Source of the DNA: Chromera velia
Taxonomy: Eukaryota; Sar; Chromeraceae
Direction: 5' to 3'
Length of the DNA stretch: 47,644 nt
Assembly (NCBI GenBank): GCA_018398765.1
Contig: JAHBMJ010000951.1
Coordinates: 10,001-57,644 of the forward strand
This document shows positions 13,401-23,791 of this stretch, piece by piece; within the stretch, counting starts at the first letter, position 1, and the number at the start of each line of letters is the position of its first letter. The notes under the pieces were generated by a model that had not been told where the DNA came from, searched no databases, and was given only the letters and a program-made list of their open reading frames with translations. The position numbers were made by a program, and so were the translations under genes.

Positions 13401-16400
13401 AAACCCCTTGTTCCGTCTCTCTCGTTGCCTGTGTTGATTGATTGCGGCTTTCCACCCTTCAGGCAGGCAGGCAGGCATTCTCTCTGTTCCTTCCTCCCTT
13501 TCGGTTTCACTTTCTGTCTACATTCCCATGCATTTCTCTCTCTCCCTCCCCCCATCCTGTGGTCCTTGAGTTACCTGTCTGCATGCAGAGTGAACGGAGA
13601 GGAGGAAGAGAAGGAGGCTGGAACGGACGGAGGGCCGAGAGCCGAGGACGTCACCCGAATTCCGGCCTCTGAGTGGCTCACGGCGTTGGACGTCCAGTCC
13701 CGCACCCGCAGGCCGATCTGCCTGGGGATTCCCTCTGCCTCCTTTGCTTCCTCCAGCAGAGAGGAAGGGGAAGAAAAGGAAGAAGTGCGCAGTCAGACCA
13801 GCATAGAAGACGAGACGGTGGACGGAGGGAGAGTGCTGAGATGCCCCCCGGGATATGAGAAGGCGGCAGGACCCACCGCTTCCTCTGGTCCAGAGGGTGC
13901 GGGAGGGGACGAAGAGGAAGAGGGAGGGCTGATTTGTGTAGACATCGATGAGTGTCTGACGGGTGTGTGTGGGCAGAGCGCGAGGTGTGTGAATCTGCCC
14001 GGGGCCTTCGAATGCGACTGTCCAGCGGGGACTGTTCACAGAGTCAACGGTCGTTCGTGCGTGCCCATACCTCAAGAGGCGGGTGTGCGCCTGTATCTGC
14101 AGAGAGAGAACGAGAACGGGGGAGAGGACGAGGGGGGCGCGGGGGGCGGGGATGCAGCAGGAGGGGGGATGGGTGGGAAGTCCTTCGGGGGTGTGCTTCA
14201 ACTATACCACACACGTGCAGGGGGGTGGCTGGACGTTTGCGCGGAGGGAGTGGACCTGGCGGCGGCAGATGTGGCGTGCAGACAGGCGGGGTTTGTGACT
14301 GCTGCAGAGATTATAGTGGCAGGGAGGGATGAGGTGGAGGCGCGTGTGCGAGAGAGACTGCAGGCGAGGGGGCTGATGCCTTCAAATGCGGCCAGTGAGG
14401 ACCCTGAGGAGGGGCAGGCAAGTGGGGGAATGATGGGGCGAGAACAGTCGCATGCATCGTCTGTCCATCATGCAGGGGTTTCGGGTCGTGGGTTCGGAGT
14501 GCAGGCTCCTTCTGCAATTCTGCGTAAGGGCATTTGTGTGGGCACCGAACGTTCTTTGTCAGAGTGTACGAGAAGGCACACAGGGGATATTGCTCCGAGA
14601 AGCCTGTCTCTCCTCGTGAGAGTCGCAGAATGCCCAGCAGAACGGGTGTCAGGGGTGATCTGCCGTCCTTTGACCGAGTCGGACTTTTCTGAATTCTTCT
14701 ACACTCTTGACGTCATCACGGGCGGCGGGGAGGGGGAGGGGGAGGGGGAGGGGGAGGCAGAAAACCCTCCTGGTTCACCTTCTGGTCCTCCAGAGGAGGG
14801 AGGAGAGGGAACGGGTGAGTCTAACTCGACGGCCGCCCCTCCGCCTATGGAGCTACTCCCGATGGAGAGAGTGGCGGAGCTGCTCGTTGTGATGGATCCG
14901 TTCACAGTGCTGACCGATTCAGCCGTTGCCCTCCGGAGCACGTTGCTGGACCTCGCGTCGTTCCAGTACGTTGGGTCGATGTACCGATTCCGTCCGGGGA
15001 GTCTCTGCGCTGCCTTGGAGGGCAGGCGGGTGTTTGTGCATCCGGCCGCGCGGTATAGACGCGCTTTGTGGAGACGGTTTACGGATGAGGACAGATCTGG
15101 AGTGAAAAGTTTTGTTGAAGGAGGGGGCGTCGTGGTGGCGGCCGAGGACTCCTTCACCATGTACAACAACGTTTTTGGAGGGAGGGTGTCGCTCCCTTCG
15201 TCTGCCATCAGTCGCGATGTGATCTTCTGCCGGCAGTTCGAGAGAGCAGCGGAGGCCGAGGACAAACTGCCTCCGGGGCTCTTCAGCCGATTGCCGCAGA
15301 GACTGGACAAGGCAGGCAACGTGGTGGTTGTCGAGAGGGAAAGTTTGCCTTCGCACGGAGTGCCCTTGTACGTCTGTGGGGGGGCTGTAGCGGTGTTTGC
15401 AATCCCAGAAGGGAGGGGGTGGGCTGTGGGTGTCGGGTGGGGATTTGTGACGATCCCGGAGGAGGAAGGGCCCCGCACGTTCTCTCCGTCTCCTGAGCCT
15501 AGTGCTGCATCGAGTGCGAATGGGACAGCAGGGGGCGGGGGGGGGAGGGGAGAAGGAGAGGAGGTAGGGGGGAGTGTGTCTGCAGATCCCTGGACGTCTC
15601 TTTTCGGTTCCCTCGTCTTCTCGCTCACCGCCCCTTCGTCCCCGTCCCCGTCCCCGACGGCCTCGACCAACAGCACAGTAGTCGGGGAAGGGGCGGGGGA
15701 AGGGGGGACTCCTGTGAGTCCCTCCGTCTCTCCTGGAAAGGTAGGACAGGGAGATGGGGATACACCAGAGAAATCGCGTGGGGACGAGGAGAAAGGGGAA
15801 GATGGACAGATTGCAGAGAAAGCAAAGGATTGGTGCTTTGACGGTGAGCTGACAGGAGATGAAGTGGGTGTGGATTGCGGTGGTTCTTGTGCACCCTGTG
15901 TGTGCGAGCTCGGTCGTGTGTTGCCCTCGTGGGCGTCTTTCTTTCTTGGTGAGACGGGTACAGCCAGATTAGTGGAGGAGGAGGCAAGAGGGGACGCGTT
16001 CCGACAGATCGCTTCGGCGGTATTTGTGCAGAGAAGAGGTGTAGGGGGGGAAGTTGTTGGGGCTGGGAGTGTTCCTGAGTCTCTGGCTTCTATTCTGGGT
16101 CTGTCTTTGTCTGTGAGGGGGTCTGCTGATGTGGGTAGGGGGGAAGAAGAGGAGGGAAAGGAAGAGCAGGTGTCAAGCCTAACCTACACAAACGCGTCCA
16201 GTCACTCTGAGGAGGTATCGATGCAGCATTCTGTTGGCGGAGGTGGAAACAGTTCTTTCTTCTCGTCTCCCTCTCCCCCTGTGTTGCTTCGAGATCGTCT
16301 GCCTGTGTTGCACGAGGGGGACCTGGTCATATATGACCCTGACCTTTTCTGTCAGGCAGAGCTGAAAGCCCAGCAGAGAGTCTCTGTCCCCTCCCAAGTG

Positions 16401-17756
16401 ACCGCAGTAGGGGAAGAGAGGCCTCCGTATAGCAGCAATGAAACGACTACTGCGAACAGAAGCAGAACAAGGGAGGAGGGGGTGTCGGAGTCTTCACCAA
16501 CTAGGTGTGAAGACCCTCTGCCCCCCCCCTCTCGATTAGAGTTGTGGCCCCCTGAGGCCGCAGTCCGTCGGTGTCTGCCCTGGGGGGGGTTCAGTTCGTA
16601 TACTCCTGCGTGTCTGGATCAACCAGGTCGGTCTGCCTGTCTGTCTAGCTGTCGGTTGGTTGGAAGATACAGAGATATTCTTGTTGTGTTCCTGCGATCC
16701 TTCGATCTGCATGTTGTTTTTTCCTTCCTTCCTCCTCCCTTCCCTCTGGCGGAAAGTGAAGCTGCATGACTCCGTACATGCCTCCCCAACTCCTTCATGC
16801 TCTCTCCGTTTGCCTTTCCGTCTGCCTGTCTGTCTGTCCATCTGTTTGCTTCCATTTTCTCTTATGTGCATGCAGCCGAAGGAGAGCTGCGTTTCGACCT
16901 CGGCACGTCGCCCCTCGGTGGCCGCGTGCGCCTGTTCAGGGGGGGCGCGTGGGGGACTGTGTGCAGTGAAGCCATGGGATGGGCTGAGGGGGCGGTGGCG
17001 TGCGGGTCGCGGGGGCTGGGGGCGCCTGTTCATGTAGACGCCCTGAGTCGGGAGCGGCAAGGCCTCGAGCGTTTCTCTTTCTCTCTCTCCTTCTCTGGAC
17101 AGACGACTGTGGTGGCTGTAGAACCTTCTTCGTCTCCTTCGGCGTCGTTGAACGGCTCGGGGGTGCCTCTGTTTGTGGAGACTATGGGGAGGGAGCAGAC
17201 GGGAGACAGTGAAGGTGAGGGTGAGGTTCCTCTTATTCCCATATGGGCCCGTCCTGATTGTGTGGGGGATGAGAGGAATTTTGAGGAGTGCGCAACTCGA
17301 GAGTGGAGGTCTTCTTCTACTTCTTCTTCTTCTACTGCTTCTGCGCCAGCTTCGGTTTCACAAGAAGAGGAAGGGAGAGGGGGAGGGACGTCCTCATCCT
17401 CTTGTGATGCGAAAAGGGAATGGAAGGGGAAAGAAGAAAGTGGGAGAACGAACAAGGCAGAGTGGTTGACCCAAGAGTCGGGGTCCCTCTGCCTCTACCC
17501 TCTCGAATCTGGGGCTGTCTACTGTGCTGCTCCTGTGTCTTCTTCTCCTTCTTCCTCTTCTGCAGCGCCTGCTCGTTCTCCTCCTTCCCCATCGCTTCCT
17601 TTTCCTTCCGATGCGCCCAGAGGAGCAGCAGAGAGAGAAGAGAAAGAGAAAGAGAGGCACCAGAGAAAGACAGACCTCCCCCCTCCTCCTTACGGGGTTG
17701 CTGAGATTCCAGATTGGCCCTCCCTCCTGGCTGCAGCGCTTCCTCCGATTCGATGA
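2107..17756 (+). CDS. Giant secreted subtilisin-like serine protease with MAM-like, EGF-CA and SRCR domains
   Basis: Exons read: 2107-2358, 2448-2962, 3402-3959, 4429-4525, 4836-4956, 5394-6990, 7419-8051, 8426-9294, then after a gap at least one exon ending at 12056, 12409-13079, 13589-16626 and 16876-17756 (stop TGA). Residues 1-20 form a signal peptide (MLLLCVCVFALFSA), followed by an inhibitor-I9-like propeptide. The S8 catalytic domain has Asp224 (AVIDSGVD), His279 (HGTHVAGLLGA), oxyanion Asn374 (ASAGNDG) and Ser450 (SGTSFAAPIAGG), so it should be active. MAM-like domains follow: about 739-1048 (ends AIDDIGIAPGRC), 1259-1545 (CDFEYGGCGW ... VAVDDINFYEGSC) and a third ending at nt 12533. 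Exon 7 (7419-8051) carries a separate Trp/Tyr-rich module (NGKPLYASKYLLIYWD). Then come an EGF-CA at nt 13938-14064 (DIDECLTGVCGQ), an SRCR at 14080-14670, an alpha/beta-like region at 14880-15470, a VDCGGSCAPC motif near 15870 and a second SRCR at 16900-17540. It probably acts at the cell surface or outside the cell. The splicing of 10477-11100 is unresolved. Confidence 0.85.
9629..10144. other. Assembly gap (516 N)
   Basis: A run of N flanked on both sides by poly-G (9616-9628 and 10145-10158). It lies inside the protease gene, between the second MAM-like domain and the next recognisable exon, so an exon may be hidden here. Confidence 0.99.
10145..10280. repeat. Poly-G then (GAAA)n tract
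   Basis: Fourteen G residues followed by about 120 bp of GAAA/GAAAA units, intronic in the protease gene and directly beside the assembly gap. It explains the long artefactual poly-lysine/arginine frames. Confidence 0.95.
10477..12056 (+). other. Third MAM-like domain region of the protease; exon structure uncertain
   Basis: An acceptor (GTTGCAG) at 10476 opens a frame reading PSCGFDGSLCSLSND, a MAM start, but this frame stops at 10774. Coding continues convincingly in another frame from about 10911 to 12056: a KFFAFLLFRLSG segment, then a SSADFTAQLSP ... GYMWTLLD segment and a CLSFWYMPSLKF ... LLWRSSG segment that match the MAM core. It is closed by donor GTCGGT at 12057 and continued at 12409 by VKFAASQ ... 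VAVDKFSIREGRC. Either one or more small introns lie between 10570 and 11100, or the assembly has indels in poly-G/poly-T runs. The frame at 10815-10907 (acceptor ATTGGCAG; aromatic, with KGYWKYARC) is another exon candidate. Confidence 0.55.
14721..14757 (+). repeat. Coding (GGGGGA)n tract, potential G-quadruplex
   Basis: Within exon 13589-16626, four or more runs of five G separated by A encode an alternating Gly-Glu linker between the first SRCR domain and the following alpha/beta-like region. Confidence 0.9.
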
Positions 17757-19433
17757 ATTAATTGGGTTTGGTTGGGATCTCATCAGACGAGAAGCGTGCG
17801 TTTCTTTCCTTGCTTGCTTACCGACTTCCCTGCCTGGAAAGCTCTTGCTCTGACTCTGTCATCAAAACTAAGCGAATGAATGACTGCCTGGCTGATTGAT
17901 CGTGCGAGAGCAGTGTGTGCATTGAATGTCGACGGGGCGTGTTTCTTCTTTCTTCATGTTCGTGCTGCGTGCATGTCTCTTTTTTAAATGCTCTCAGCAA
18001 GCTCAATGAGAGAATCGCATGGGCAGGCAGAGCAAATGTATCTATCACGTCTTTGCAGTGCGTCATTTGAATGCGTGCCTGTCTTGTATGAAAGGGGAAT
18101 GCATTACGTGCGTTTGTTGCTGCCTGCCTGCCTGATGCATGTTCAACTTGGGACCAGCATGGAGGGAATCATATGCATGCATGCATGCCTCATTGAAGAA
18201 GGAAAGGTCAGGCAACGGATCTATCGATCGATCGACTGAATTGCGTGCATTCGTCAAATGACGTGTGTAAATGTGTGCGTATGCGTGTGCGTGTGTGTGG
18301 GGTGTGTGTGTGGATGGGTGTACAATATGCATGACTGTCGATGAGGGGAATTCCTTACGTGGCTGCCTGGTTGTTTGGGGGCTTGCCCGCCAATCTCTTG
18401 ATTCGATTCGTGTGCTTGCAATTTTAATTTGTTAAGTGCAGTCACAACGGTGCAAAATTGAGGCAGTCAGAGTCGAACACTGTGCGAGTAGTAGTCTGCT
18501 CCCCGAGGGGTCTTGCCGAATAGCTTCTAAACTGTGAATGGTACGGCTTGCTTGCTTTCTCAAAGCGGAAAGCAACAGCTGATCGAAAAAGTAGTGTCAC
18601 AGCGATGAAACGTAGTCGTCGTCTCAACCGGCTTTTCAATTAAAAAATCGGTTTCTCAAATCATTGAAATCACCGGCCAAACGGCTCCTAACAAGTTGCG
18701 AACAACCTGAAAAAAACATTGCTAGAAAGAATGATGATTTATAAACTAAATTGTAGGAGTAGACGCTTAAAATTATCAAACTCATAATTACCCATAATCA
18801 AATTGGCTATAGTGAATTGGTTTTGTCTTCTTTGAGCTTTAATTGCCCCGTCTAGCTGGCGTGTTTAAAACTAAAGTAAAACTAGAAGCAAAGAGGCTGC
18901 CTAGTTTTGCAAGCCGCTTTCATTCGCCTTTCAAAAAGCCTATCATTGGGGCCTAGGTTAAAAATGAGTAAACAAATTTTTGAATGACATGCTGGCTCGC
19001 TAGCCGGGTTGGCGAAAGCTCGTATGCTGCCATAATGCTGGCTCACTGGCTTTAACCTTAGCTTCAACCTAAATACTAACTAGTAACCTTAAAATCCTTA
19101 TTATATACTATATCGATCCCTAGCTATATATATCTCAATAAATATGAATAATTGATATAGAAAAATAAAAATAATATGGAAGTATTCAAATTCAAAGTAA
19201 GTTGTTCCCCATTATACACCGACCCCGTTATTCCATTCAAAATTGAAAGGTGTGTGCATGCTGATACGTAATCATAATTAATTAATTCAATATAATTATG
19301 ATTGTTGACACGAAGGTTCATAAGAACCTCAACCTATAAAGCTACAAATTTAGTAAAAAAGATCTAAATGTAGTTTAATGCTAAAGTGTCTACATTCAGT
19401 ATATGAGTACATAAATCAGGGTCACACGGTGTT
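17757..19433. other. Gene-free stretch after the protease
   Basis: From 17757 to about 18640 the base composition is like the introns, with GT-rich tracts (18260-18320) and TGCATGCATGC near 18175 but no supported exon. A frame at 17709-17795 (WLQRFLRFDELIGFGWDLI) could be an alternative 3' continuation of the protease. From about 18640 the sequence turns sharply AT-rich with stops in all frames. Confidence 0.6.
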
Positions 19434-20805
19434 GGTCAGATCCTAAAAAGGACATCACTGAGCAAACTTTCCTTCCTCTCGGTCAAATCCAAAAAAGGAC
19501 ATCACTGAGTATACCTTCCTTCCTGTCAGTCAAATCCAAAAAAGGATATTACTGAGCATACCTTCCTTCCTATTGGTCAAATCCAAAAAAGGACATCACT
19601 GAGCACACCTTCCTTCCTGTCGGTCAGATCCAAAAAAAGACATCACTGAGCACACCTTCCTTCCTGTGGGTCAAATCCAAAAAATGACATCACTGAGCAC
19701 ACCTTCCTTCCTGACGGCCAGATACAAAAAAGGACATCACTGAGCACACCTTCCTTCCTGATGGTCACCTAAGCACACCTTCCTTCCTCTCGGTTATATA
19801 CAAAATAGGATATCACTGAGCATACCTTCCTTCCTGATGGTCAGATCTAAAAAAGAACATCACTGAGCACACCTTCCTTCTTCTTGGTCATATACAAAAT
19901 AGGACATCACTGAGCACACCTTCTTTCCTCTCAGTCAGATCTAAAAAAGGACATCACTGAGCATACCTTCCTTCCTCTTAGTCAGATCCAAAAAATGATA
20001 TCACTGAGCACACCTTCCTTCCTCTCGGTTAGATCCAAAAAAGGACATCACTGAGCACACCTTCCTTCCTCTCAGTGAGATCCAAAAAATAACATCACTG
20101 AGCACACCTTCCTTCCTCTTAGTCAGATCCAAAAAGGGACATCACTGAGCATACCTTCCTTCCTATCGGTCAGATCTAAAAAAGGACATCACTAAACACA
20201 CCTTCCTTCTTGTCGGTCAGATCAAAAAACGACATCACTGAGCACACCTTCCTTCCTGTCGGTCAGATTCAAAAAAGGACATCACTGAGCATACCTTCCT
20301 TCCTCTCAGTGAGATCCAAAAAATAACATCACTGAGCACACCTTCCTTCCTCTTGGTCAGATCCAAAAAGGGACATCACTGAGCATACCTTCCTTCCTGT
20401 TGGTCAGATCCAAAAAAGGACATCACTGAGCACACCTTCCTTCCTGTGGGTCAGATCCAAAAAACGATATCATTGAGCACACCTTCCTTCCTGTTGGTCA
20501 GATCCAAAAAAGGACATCACTGAGCACATCTTCCTTCCTCTCGGCGAAATCCAAAAAAGGACATCACTGAATACACCTTCCTTCCTGTCGGTCAGATCCA
20601 AAAAAGGATATCACTGAGCAAACCTTCCTTCCTCTTGGTCAGATCCAAAAAAGGACATCACTGAGCACATCTTCCTTCCTCTCAGTCAGATCCAAAAAGG
20701 GACATCACTGAGCAAACCTTCCTTCCTCTCGGTCAGATCTAAAAAAGGACATCACTGAGCACATCTTCCTTCCTGTCGGTCAAATCTAAAAAACAATATC
20801 ACTGA
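19434..20805. repeat. 47-bp minisatellite, about 29 tandem copies
   Basis: Direct tandem units of 47 bp (GGTCAGATCCAAAAAAGGAC, then ATCACTGAGCACACCTTCCT and a short variable end) with point differences and at least one shortened copy near 19760-19800. The array sits in an AT-rich block and has no open frame. Confidence 0.97.
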
Positions 20806-21017
20806 GGTATCAGAGCTATGTGGGAGGTGTTGGGAGTGATATGGGCAACGTTTAACAATCATTTGTCCATCATTGCATGACCTTTCTTTCCTGCCTGCAT
20901 AAATTTCTGTCCTTTTGAGACATAAGACTCTTATCATGCGATCGATCCCTTAATTCTTTCATCAGCTATGTGTAACTACCTATTCGTATGTTTTGGTTAA
21001 AAGAAGAAACATATTTG

Positions 21018-21065
21018 TATCTGCCTGCCTGTCTGCCTGTCTGTCTGTCTGTCTGTCTGTCTGAT

Positions 21066-21122
<57 letters not shown>

Positions 21123-21253
21123 TTCTATCTATCTATCTATCTATCTGTCTGTCTGTCTGTCTGTTTGTCTAGCTTTCTATCTGTCTGTCTGTCTGTTGAA
21201 GAAACATATGGTCTGTCTGTTGAGAAAAGAAGGGAGAAGAAGAAACATATAGT

Positions 21254-21291
<38 letters not shown>

Positions 21292-21350
21292 ATCTGTCTG
21301 TCTGTTTGTCTGTCCGTCTGTCAGTTTATCTGTCTATCTGTCTGTCTGCC
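21018..21350. repeat. TCTG/TCTA tetranucleotide array, interrupted
   Basis: Mixed TCTG, TCTC and TCTA units, interrupted twice by a GAAGAAACATATAGTCTGTC-like segment (near 21196 and 21239, with a relative at 21407). The interruption itself is therefore repeated. Confidence 0.95.
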
Positions 21351-21468
21351 TTTGTTTTTTCTCTTCTTTGTCTGTTGTGTGTATGAAGAAAAGGAGGGCC
21401 GGAGAAGAGGAAACATGTAGTTTATCTTTCTATCTGTCTATTTGTCTCCATGCAGGGTTGTGTCTTAG

Positions 21469-21702
21469 GGAGATTCCTTCTGGTGGGATGGAGCCTTTGG
21501 CAGAGAGGGAGTGGAAAAATCCGCCTACATGATCATTCTGCAGCACAGAGGAGGGATTGGAAAAGATATTTCAGGGGTAATCTCCAAAGTTTTGCGTTGT
21601 CTGGAATCCGATGATGCACAGCGGAAGGAGCAGCAACAAGAGGAGGAGCGGAAGAAAAGGGAAAGGGAAGAGGAAGAGAAGAAAAATAAGCTAAAGAAGT
21701 AA
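21469..21702 (+). CDS. Possible terminal exon of unknown gene (Lys/Glu-rich C-terminus)
   Basis: A frame following an AG at 21468 reads GDSFWWDGAFGREGVEKSAY, then a short hydrophobic patch (MIILQHRGGIGKDISGVI) and a highly charged tail ending in KKNKLKK and stop TAA. An alternative acceptor TGCAG at 21455 opens other frames that also end soon. AATAAA occurs about 20 bp after the stop. It could be a 3' exon of the protease reached by a 3.7-kb intron, a remnant, or chance. No upstream exon can be assigned with confidence. Confidence 0.25.
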   Translation, partial: GDSFWWDGAFGREGVEKSAYMIILQHRGGIGKDISGVISKVLRCLESDDAQRKEQQQEEERKKREREEEEKKNKLKK

Positions 21703-22302
21703 ACTATCGGATATTTGATTGTAAATAAATATTTCAAGCACGGCTTGAATTATAATTATCATACATGTTTGAAGTTTATGACCAGGCTTTATCAGACAAA
21801 CTGGTATAGCATAAAAATAACCTTATAAATCCTGTTTTGATTATTGGTGTTAAGGACTTGGAATACTTCTAGGAATACTTCTTATCCGAGAAGTCTCAAT
21901 AAATATATGTTGTCAACTTTGGTAAGTTTGTGACCGCAAAAACTTTGAATTATTATACTACTAGTAGTAATAAAAGAATAAATACAGATCAAACTATACC
22001 TTACAGAAAAAAACTATTTTTAAAATTAGTTCACTACTATTAATTATATAATTGATATCAAATTAATCCATGCATGCAAGACTTATCCCGGGATTAATCT
22101 TGAAAGTCACTCACTTTATCAATTGTATTTCAGTAGTTAACTTATTTAAATGGTGTTGAATCGTGACAATGATTGAGTTATATTAATAATATACTTAAGC
22201 AGATCTTAAAGTGCCGCGGCGATACACTTTGACACTTTATTTTCGGTTAGTCTTTTGATAGGTTTATAGCTAGGTTTATAGCATAACGCAGCCTGATAAG
22301 TC

Positions 22303-22380
22303 GTTACCGAGGCGGCCGTTAGGCGGCTCGGTAACCATTTTCATGGTTACGGTAATCGTGCAGAGTCACATTGATTACCG
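22303..22380. repeat. Three consecutive perfect hairpins with GTAAC core
   Basis: Stem pairs: GTTACCGAG (22303-22311) with CTCGGTAAC (22327-22335); GTAACCAT (22331-22338) with ATGGTTAC (22343-22350); CGGTAATC (22350-22357) with GATTACCG (22373-22380). The adjacent stems share or abut bases. Confidence 0.85.
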
Positions 22381-22633
22381 TTGTTTCGGTAACCAAAACA
22401 GTGCCACTGGTAATCGTTCTTTTAAGCAAAATAAATTAGTGGGTAAATCAAGTACCAAAGATAGATTTATTATAAAGTTCTCTTATGTCTAGAAATATGT
22501 GTAAGTATATGTAAGTTAAAGTCAAGTTCTTGATATTATAGAAAGAACGTAGACAAAAACAGTTTAAAAATAATCTTTTTTGCGTCGTACTGTACTCGTA
22601 CACAGTTTTCAAGGTTGTGTTCCGGCATTTTCG

Positions 22634-22678
22634 GCATTTAGTTTAAGTGCTAGACGGCCTGGCATTTCCGGCATTTTA
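22634..22678. repeat. Dispersed palindromic module, copy 1
   Basis: GGCATTTAGTTTAAGTGC, then AGACGGCCTGGCATTTCC and GGCATTTTAC. It is directly related to the module at 23335-23393, and the central part is an imperfect palindrome around GGCC. Confidence 0.7.
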
Positions 22679-23334
22679 CATTCTAGATGCCGTTTGGACC
22701 GTCACCAAAGTTCGAAAAGAAATATATACAACCTTAAAAATCCTAGTAAAAATTTAGGTTAAAATGATAAAATTGCTATACTCAAATTTAAGCCTAAAAA
22801 ATAGTGAAAATCTTTAAAATGATAAGAACTAGATGATAAGATATTTTATACCGTAAGATAGCACAGTGATAAGTTGGATTGATAACTGATAAGTGATACT
22901 GTCATAACTCATGTTAGACATTGTCAGTCTCATCATGCAGTGGTTTGGCAACTTTGGCCTATGATGGTAGCTGCCACAGTGCCTAGCATAGCAGCAGCCA
23001 GCCTATGAAGCATTTAATATACGATGATACACTGTGACCGAAGAGGGACAGAGACTTATATATATAAGGGAGACCAGTGCTTTGAAGTAAACTGGTTGGA
23101 AGGAGAACTTAATTTGTGAAGAAATGTCATATTGTTGGAGGATTTCTCAGCAAAAATTAACGGCCAACTTTTTTTTCCTCAAAAAAAGTGAACGCAGTCA
23201 GGTTATATGCGATTTGTTTTGGCCCAATCTTAGCATCCTTGGAACTCGCACACATGCATTTACCCCCTGGCCTGCCCTTCGCCCCCCAGTTGCTTAGGGG
23301 GGCCTGGGGGGGGTCTAAAATATCGGAATGTAGC

Positions 23335-23393
23335 GGTATTTAGCTTAAATGCCAGACGGCCCGCTAGGATGGCCTGGCATTTCTGGTATTTAA
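23335..23393. repeat. Dispersed palindromic module, copy 2
   Basis: GGTATTTAGCTTAAATGCC, then AGACGGCC, a 9-base insert and GGCCTGGCATTT. AAATGCCAGACGGCC can pair with GGCCTGGCATTT. Same orientation as copy 1. Confidence 0.7.
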
Positions 23394-23500
23394 CATATGG
23401 AACCCAGGGTTTTTCATAACTCTGACAGCTTTTAAAAGATGCGTTAAACTTTCTCCTATATTAGATCTTGATGCAACATATTTGTGGGTAGATACAGCCA

Positions 23501-23577
23501 GATTACTACGGTAGTGGTAATCCCCTCAATTAAACCCCCCTAGTTACCAAGTTTTGGTTACCAATTTGATGGTAACC
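23501..23577. repeat. Second GGTAACC hairpin cluster
   Basis: GATTAC (23501-23506) pairs with GTAATC at 23517-23522, and GGTTACCA (23556-23563) with TGGTAACC (23570-23577). The core sequence is the same as in the cluster at 22303-22380. Confidence 0.75.
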
Positions 23578-23791
23578 GAAAGCTTTCTGAGAAGGGCCGG
23601 TAGTTACTCCTAGTGGGCTGCTGGGAGCACAGATCCACTCTAGCAAAGCCAACTTCATTCAAAAAAAAATTTAAAATTCAAAAAAACAGCACAGTGTAGA
23701 AGAAGCATTTTTAATCCAACTTTTAATTCATAAAATTGCTTTCTGAGTTGTTTTACTGAAGAAGGTCATATACTCATGCATGGCATTTTGG

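Larger units (their letters stand above)
21703..23791. other. AT-rich intergenic block with repeat debris
   Basis: Strongly AT-rich, with no supported exon on either strand. It contains two clusters of short inverted repeats sharing a GGTAACC core and two copies of a GGCATTTAG-type module, which suggests degraded non-autonomous mobile elements. Confidence 0.6.

Noticed and set aside
14699-15676. Minus-strand open frame of 325 codons
   Set aside because: It is the shadow of the protease exon 13589-16626, whose plus-strand frame has recognisable SRCR and EGF motifs.
19434-20805. CRISPR-like repeat array
   Set aside because: The units are contiguous 47-bp repeats with point differences and no unique spacers, in a eukaryotic context.
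20988-21386. Leu/Ser/Val-rich open frame
   Set aside because: Translation of the TCTG array.
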